Shown here in pieces: positions 60,283 through 64,000 of a DNA stretch of 64,000 nt; position 1 is the stretch's first letter; every line of letters begins with the position of its first letter. The position numbers and the translations under genes are program-made. Source of the stretch: Streptosporangiaceae bacterium (lineage in GTDB: Bacteria; Actinomycetota; Actinomycetes; Streptosporangiales; Streptosporangiaceae); assembly GCA_025934375.1 (NCBI GenBank), contig JAICYD010000013.1:1-64000 (forward strand), in the 5' to 3' direction. The notes beneath the pieces are model-generated. The model was not told where the DNA came from, did not search any database, and worked only from the letters and a program-made list of their open reading frames with translations.

Positions 60283-61749
60283 TCATACAGGAGGGAGGAA
60301 CACCGACTTGGTGGTGAGGTAGGAGTCCATGCCCTCGGGGCCGTAGGCGACCCCCTGCCCGCTCATCCCGCGACCACCCCACGGGGAGCCGATGTCGGGG
60401 ACGTACAGGTTGATGCCGAACGTGCCCACCCGGGTCCGGCGGGCGATGTCCAGGCCGCGCTGGGGGTCTTCGGTCCAGACGGTGGCGGCCAGGCCGAAGC
60501 CGTCGTTGGCGAACGCGATCGCCTCGGCCTCGTCCCGGTAGGACAGCACGCTCGCGACCGGCCCGCAGATCTCGTCCTTGGCGATCGCCATGGCCGCCGT
60601 GACGTCGGTGAGCACGGTCGGCTCGTAGTAGTACCCGCGCACCGGGGAGGAGGGGCGCCTGCCGCCGGCGGCGATGCGCGCCCCGTCGGCGACGCCGGCC
60701 CGGACCCGGCCCTCGACGTCGGAGCGGCGGCGCGCGGAGGCCATCGGGCCCATCGTGGTGTCCTCGGCGAGCGGGTCGCCGATCACGAACTTGGAGGCGT
60801 GCGCGGCCAGCGCGTCGACGAACTCATCATGGCGCTGCTCGGGCACCAGCACCCGGGACATCGCGAAGCACGTCTGCCCGGAGTTGCTGAAGCACAGCAG
60901 GCCCAGGCTGGCGGCGGTCTTGTCGAGGTCGGCGTCGTCGAGGACGATGGCGGCGGCCTGCCCGCCGAGCTCCAGGCTCGCGGGCTTGAGCTCGGCTCCG
61001 CAGATCGCCGCGATGCGGCGTCCCTGCGGGGTCGGGCCGGAGAACGCCACGGTGTCGACGCCAGGATGGCGGGCCAGCATGCTGGCGGTCTCGTGCGTGC
61101 CGGTGACCAGGTTGAAAACGCCCGGCGGGAAGTCGGCGGCCTCGAACGCCTCGGCCAGGATGTAGGCCGACAGGCTGGTCGCGGCGGCCGGCTTCAAGAC
61201 GATGGTGCACCCGGCCGCCAGCGCCGGGGCGAGGTGGCAGAAGGCCAGCATCAGCGGGTAGTTCCAGCTGGCGATCACGGCGGCGACCCCGGCCGGCTCG
61301 CGGCGGACCATGGTCCGGCCCGCGAAGCTGACGGCGTCGCGGGTCTCCTCGGTGCCGAGGCTCCGGGCCAGGCCCGCGTAGTAGCGCAAGATCGCGCACG
61401 GGGCGGCGGCGTTGTTCTGCCGGGAGTAGGCGATCGGCATGCCCATCTCGGCGGTGACCAGGCGGGCCGCGTCCTCGGTCCGGGCCTCGATGGCCGCCGC
61501 CAGGCGCTCCAGCGCGGCGGCGCGCTGGGCGGGGTCGCCGGTGGCCCAGTGGCCGTCGTCGAAGGCGCGCCGGGCAGCGCGGACGGCGTGATCGACGTCG
61601 GCGCTGACCGCCGACGGCACCGCGCCGACGATCTCTTCCGAGGCTGGGTTGACAATCGTGATGACGTCCGTCGACGCAGAACCGACTAGTCGCCCTCCCG
61701 CATAGATGTCGCGATACTCAAGCAATGCTCGCGCTTCCTTCCAGGACAT
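60283..61749 (-). CDS. NAD(P)-dependent aldehyde dehydrogenase
   Basis: A 488-residue ALDH-superfamily enzyme. The NAD-binding segment is IASWNYPLMLAFCHLAPALAAGCTIVLKPA (about residues 160-190), the general base Glu lies in KPASLELGGQAA (about 256-267), and the nucleophile Cys lies in FSNSGQTCFAMSRV (about 290-303). It oxidises an aldehyde to an acid, of the betaine-aldehyde or retinal dehydrogenase type. Start ATG 61749. The substrate is unknown, and no neighbouring pathway suggests one. Confidence 0.9.
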   Translation of the reverse strand: MSWKEARALLEYRDIYAGGRLVGSASTDVITIVNPASEEIVGAVPSAVSADVDHAVRAARRAFDDGHWATGDPAQRAAALERLAAAIEARTEDAARLVTAEMGMPIAYSRQNNAAAPCAILRYYAGLARSLGTEETRDAVSFAGRTMVRREPAGVAAVIASWNYPLMLAFCHLAPALAAGCTIVLKPAAATSLSAYILAEAFEAADFPPGVFNLVTGTHETASMLARHPGVDTVAFSGPTPQGRRIAAICGAELKPASLELGGQAAAIVLDDADLDKTAASLGLLCFSNSGQTCFAMSRVLVPEQRHDEFVDALAAHASKFVIGDPLAEDTTMGPMASARRRSDVEGRVRAGVADGARIAAGGRRPSSPVRGYYYEPTVLTDVTAAMAIAKDEICGPVASVLSYRDEAEAIAFANDGFGLAATVWTEDPQRGLDIARRTRVGTFGINLYVPDIGSPWGGRGMSGQGVAYGPEGMDSYLTTKSVFLPPV

Positions 61750-61787
61750 GAAGGTGCCTGATTATTTGCGCGCCCGATGCGGATCTG

Positions 61788-62153
61788 TCAAGTGCTGGTA
61801 ACCCGAGAGGTTGCCCGAAGCCGGGCTACAGTGGCCCTGAGCTGCTGGATTTCCTCCTGGAGGACGAGCTCTCGCTGGGTGGGGCCTTCCTGCGCGGCCT
61901 GCCGGCGCTCCCGGTCGGCGCGCTCGCTGACCTCCTTCAGCTCCGCGATCTCCCGCAGCCTGGTCACCTCCCGGTAGAGGTTGTCGATCGCCTCGGCGGT
62001 ACTGCCGGGGGGTACGGGGGGTCGCCCCCCCGTACCCCCCGGGCGGAAGCAGCCGGGCTCCTGAGCGAGGACCGCGCCGCAGCCCGGGCAGCGCGCGACG
62101 TGCCGGGGCGCGGCTGGCTGCGCGTTGTGGCCGGGCTTGGGCTGATCCGTCAT
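61788..62153 (-). CDS. Small zinc-ribbon/coiled-coil protein
   Basis: A 121-residue protein with an N-terminal CPGCGAVLAQEPGC zinc knuckle (about residues 22-35), a proline/glycine stretch encoded by the G-run palindrome at 62007-62040, and a C-terminal coiled coil (IDNLYREVTRLREIAELKEVSERADRERRQAAQ onward). The start, ATG 62153, gives the family-like MTDQPKPG; the frame is open to 62291. I recognise no family. The coiled coil suggests oligomerisation or a partner role. Confidence 0.65.
   Translation of the reverse strand: MTDQPKPGHNAQPAAPRHVARCPGCGAVLAQEPGCFRPGGTGGRPPVPPGSTAEAIDNLYREVTRLREIAELKEVSERADRERRQAAQEGPTQRELVLQEEIQQLRATVARLRATSRVTST
62007..62040. repeat. G-run palindromic repeat, copy 3 (inside a coding region)
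   Basis: GGGGGG-TAC-GGGGGG (62007-62021) pairs with CCCCCCC-GTA-CCCCCC (62025-62040) around a three-base loop: a 15-pair stem with one bulge. It lies inside the small zinc-ribbon gene and encodes its Gly/Pro linker. Confidence 0.7.
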
Positions 62154-62354
62154 GCCGTGAGTGTCCCCCAGCTTGAGGTGCGGTGCATCGTTGTCCAGGC
62201 CAAACAACCGGGGAAGCCCGCTGTGCGGGCGCACAGTCGGCTGAGCTGTTGCCATGCGCGCTCCGGGGCATGGACTTCCGTCATCCAACAACGCCGGTTA
62301 AGCTCCCTTTGTGGCGTACCACAAAGGCACAGACCAGTCATCGACGTATAGTTC

Positions 62355-63719
62355 GTGATCATGCCGGACACGCTGCCGGCCGCGGGCCGGCTCACTGACG
62401 CGCCGACTCCCAGGGAAAGCCCTCGGGACGTCGACCGGGAGAACGCTGTCCTTCGCGAGCTGGTGACCATCTACCGCCACCTCTCTGGCCTCGCGATGCA
62501 GGACGCTGACCTCGCCGGAGTCGTGCAACTGATCTCCGAGCGCGCCTCGGCCACCGTCGCGGTGGTCAGCCAGCTCATGGACGTGATGACCGCCGCCTCG
62601 CCGGGCCTGGGCCCGGACAAGGCCGCCGCGCTGGTGCGCGAGCAGGTCGTCCATCCCCGGCTGGGGCAGGTCCTGCGCGCCTCCCGGCTATCGCAGCGCG
62701 CCCTGCGGCTGCCCAATGTGGGCGGGGTCCCGGCGATCATCGTCGCGCCGATCCTCGTCGGCGATGAGGTCCCCTCGTACCTGATCACCTTGGACCCGGC
62801 CGAGGAGAACTTCAGCGAGGACATGTCGCTGCTGGTCACCGAGCACGCCGCAACCATCTGCGGGGTCATCTTGGGCCGGGAGCGAGTGGTGGCCGCCGCC
62901 GCCCGCCGGGTTCGCGACGACCTCGTCGAGGGCCTGCTGCTCGGCCGCGGCCGGGACGTCGGCGATGCCGCGCGGTGGGCCGCCCATCTAGGGTATGACG
63001 CCACCCGCCAGCACCAGGTGGCGGCGATCGCGTTCGAGCTCCCGCCCGCCCGGGCCGCGGACGCCGATGCCCTGCGGGCGCGGATCCGGGAGTCCATCGA
63101 GCACTTCATGACGACCCGGGCGCCCGAGGCGATCGTCTCCGCCCGGGAGGCGGAGGTCGTCGTGGTGGCCGCCGCGTCGCCCGACCCGCGCCGCCTGGGC
63201 CAGGCGTGCCTGGCCCGGCTGGCCGAGCTGTTCCCCGGCGCCAAGGTGGTCATCGGGATCGGCGGGCAGTGCCGGGACCCGCAGGAGATCGCCCGTTCCT
63301 ACGACCAGGCGCACCGCACCACCCAGACGCTATGGCGGCTGGGCCGGGCCGGCGCGGTGGCCGCCTTCGAGGACCTGGGCATCCACCGGCTGCTGCTGCA
63401 GGTGCCCGACCTCGGCGAGCTCCGCTCGTTCGCCGCCGAGGTGCTCGGCAAGCTGAGCGAGCACGAGCATGAGCACAAGTCGGAGTACCTGGCCACCCTC
63501 GCCTGCTACTTCCGGGAGAACAACAGCCCGCAACGCGCCTCCCGGCTGCTGCATGTCCACCCCAACACGGTGGCCTACCGGATCAAGCGGATTGAGGAGA
63601 TCACCGGGCTCAAGCTGGACAACTATCGTGACAGGCTGATAGCGCAGGTCGCCCTGGAGATCCTGGACGCCTTGCCTGAGCCCGCTAGTTCGACCGAGTC
63701 CCTGAGGGAGCGCTCATGA
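62355..63719 (+). CDS. PucR-family transcriptional regulator with GAF-like domain
   Basis: A 452-454 residue regulator. The N-terminal half (residues 20-180) is a GAF-like sensor (ENAVLRELVTIYRHLSGLAMQDADLAGVV; IIVAPILVGDEVPSYLITL), a middle cyclase-like domain follows, and the C-terminal PucR helix-turn-helix has LACYFRENNSPQRASRLLHVHPNTVAYRIKRIEEITGL (about 385-420). The start is GTG 62355 or ATG 62361. Such proteins sense metabolites and control catabolic or secondary metabolism genes. Its stop overlaps the next gene by ATGA, so it is co-transcribed with the methyltransferase gene. The target is unknown. Confidence 0.85.
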   Translation: MIMPDTLPAAGRLTDAPTPRESPRDVDRENAVLRELVTIYRHLSGLAMQDADLAGVVQLISERASATVAVVSQLMDVMTAASPGLGPDKAAALVREQVVHPRLGQVLRASRLSQRALRLPNVGGVPAIIVAPILVGDEVPSYLITLDPAEENFSEDMSLLVTEHAATICGVILGRERVVAAAARRVRDDLVEGLLLGRGRDVGDAARWAAHLGYDATRQHQVAAIAFELPPARAADADALRARIRESIEHFMTTRAPEAIVSAREAEVVVVAAASPDPRRLGQACLARLAELFPGAKVVIGIGGQCRDPQEIARSYDQAHRTTQTLWRLGRAGAVAAFEDLGIHRLLLQVPDLGELRSFAAEVLGKLSEHEHEHKSEYLATLACYFRENNSPQRASRLLHVHPNTVAYRIKRIEEITGLKLDNYRDRLIAQVALEILDALPEPASSTESLRERS

Positions 63720-64000
63720 GCCTCGTATCGGATGTGCTATCAGGTCAGCGCGTCCTGGTCTGCGACGGCGCGATGGGCACCTTGCTGCACGCGGCGGGCG
63801 CCGCCCTGGACCGGTCGCTGCCCGAGCTGAACCTCTCCGACCCGGGGCTGGTGGCCACCCTCCACGACAGCTACCTGGATGCCGGGGCGGACATCATCCA
63901 GACCAACACGTTCGGCGCCAACCGGCTGTGGCTCGGCGACCACGGGTTCCCCGACAAGGTCGAGGAGATCAACCGGGCCGGGGTGCGGATCGCGCGGGCG
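63716..64000 (+). CDS. Homocysteine S-methyltransferase domain protein, partial
   Basis: The first 95 codons of a gene that runs off the window. It begins MSLVSDVLSGQRVLVCDGAMGTLLHAAG and continues LPELNLSDPGLVATLHDSYLDAGADIIQTNTFGANR, the N-terminal barrel of homocysteine methyltransferases, either free-standing or fused to methylenetetrahydrofolate reductase. The zinc cysteines lie beyond the window. ATG 63716 overlaps the PucR gene stop. Coupling of a PucR regulator to this enzyme suggests a link to methionine or one-carbon metabolism. Confidence 0.85.
   Translation, partial: MSLVSDVLSGQRVLVCDGAMGTLLHAAGAALDRSLPELNLSDPGLVATLHDSYLDAGADIIQTNTFGANRLWLGDHGFPDKVEEINRAGVRIARA

Noticed and set aside
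60205-61689. A 494-codon plus-strand frame opposite the aldehyde dehydrogenase gene
   Set aside because: Low-complexity Gly/Arg/Asp sequence, and the opposite strand carries the full ALDH motifs.
1-64000. CRISPR arrays, rRNA genes, insertion sequences or transposases
   Set aside because: No regularly spaced direct repeats, no rRNA-like stretches and no transposase-like protein were seen. The only mobile element I can support is the intein.

Overview
The window is high-GC actinobacterial DNA: GC-rich third codon positions, AGGAGG-type ribosome sites, many ATGA stop/start overlaps, and actinobacterial families such as DUF3040, ECF41 sigma, PucR and an Rv2578c-like radical SAM protein. An isochorismate synthase (classical menaquinone or siderophore route) argues weakly against Streptomyces. 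The sequence does not fix the genus.

Layout. (1) 1-3.7 kb: two FtsX-type ABC permease genes, both broken by frameshifts. (2) About 4-48 kb: one large aromatic (type II) polyketide cluster. A minus-strand core operon (16.4 to 6.3 kb) encodes a flavoprotein hydroxylase, TcmI-type cyclase, KS-alpha, a chain-length factor fused in frame to the acyl carrier protein, a dedicated acetyl-CoA carboxylase (AccDA, AccB, AccC), a C9 ketoreductase and a didomain aromatase/cyclase. A plus-strand operon (17.3-25.1 kb) encodes a StrR-family activator, three more flavoprotein hydroxylases, a two-domain ABM oxygenase, a gamma-glutamyl hydrolase-like amidotransferase and a VOC protein. (3) 25-38.4 kb: an MMPL exporter followed by genes resembling the hydrazine (N-N bond) cassette described for kinamycin and fosfazinomycin: glutamine synthetase-like ligase, amidase, adenylosuccinate lyase-like enzyme, GNAT acetyltransferase and ferredoxin, with a DUF3050 (heme-oxygenase-like fold) protein, an unrecognised 632-residue protein and a cysteine-free HesB-like protein. 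A halogenase-like flavoprotein and an O-methyltransferase-like protein (the AlpH class installs hydrazine in kinamycin) follow. (4) 38.4-48 kb: antiporter, ECF41 sigma factor with carboxymuconolactone-decarboxylase-like partners, DrrAB-type exporter and a malonyl-CoA:ACP transacylase. (5) 48-64 kb: general genes (isochorismate synthase, ArsR, intein-containing radical SAM protein, two MFS exporters, aldehyde dehydrogenase, PucR regulator, start of a homocysteine methyltransferase).

How it fits together. The core genes would build and cyclise a ketoreduced aromatic polyketide; the oxygenases would remodel it, possibly by ring opening and contraction. The N-N cassette would make glutamylhydrazine, the O-methyltransferase-like protein would attach it, and the gamma-glutamyl hydrolase could release the glutamyl carrier. 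The likely product is an N-N-containing (hydrazine or diazo) aromatic polyketide. This is inferred from gene content; no product is known from the sequence.

Regulation. Six copies of a sequence matching the StrR operator consensus (GTTCGACTG-N11-CAGTCGAAC) lie upstream of the core operon, N-N cassette, O-methyltransferase/halogenase pair, transacylase gene and both peripheral units. Four copies of an ECF41-like promoter (YGTCACA-N16-CGTC) lie upstream of the sigma gene, the ABM and NmrA genes and the ABC exporter. Two regulatory layers therefore appear to cover the same cluster.
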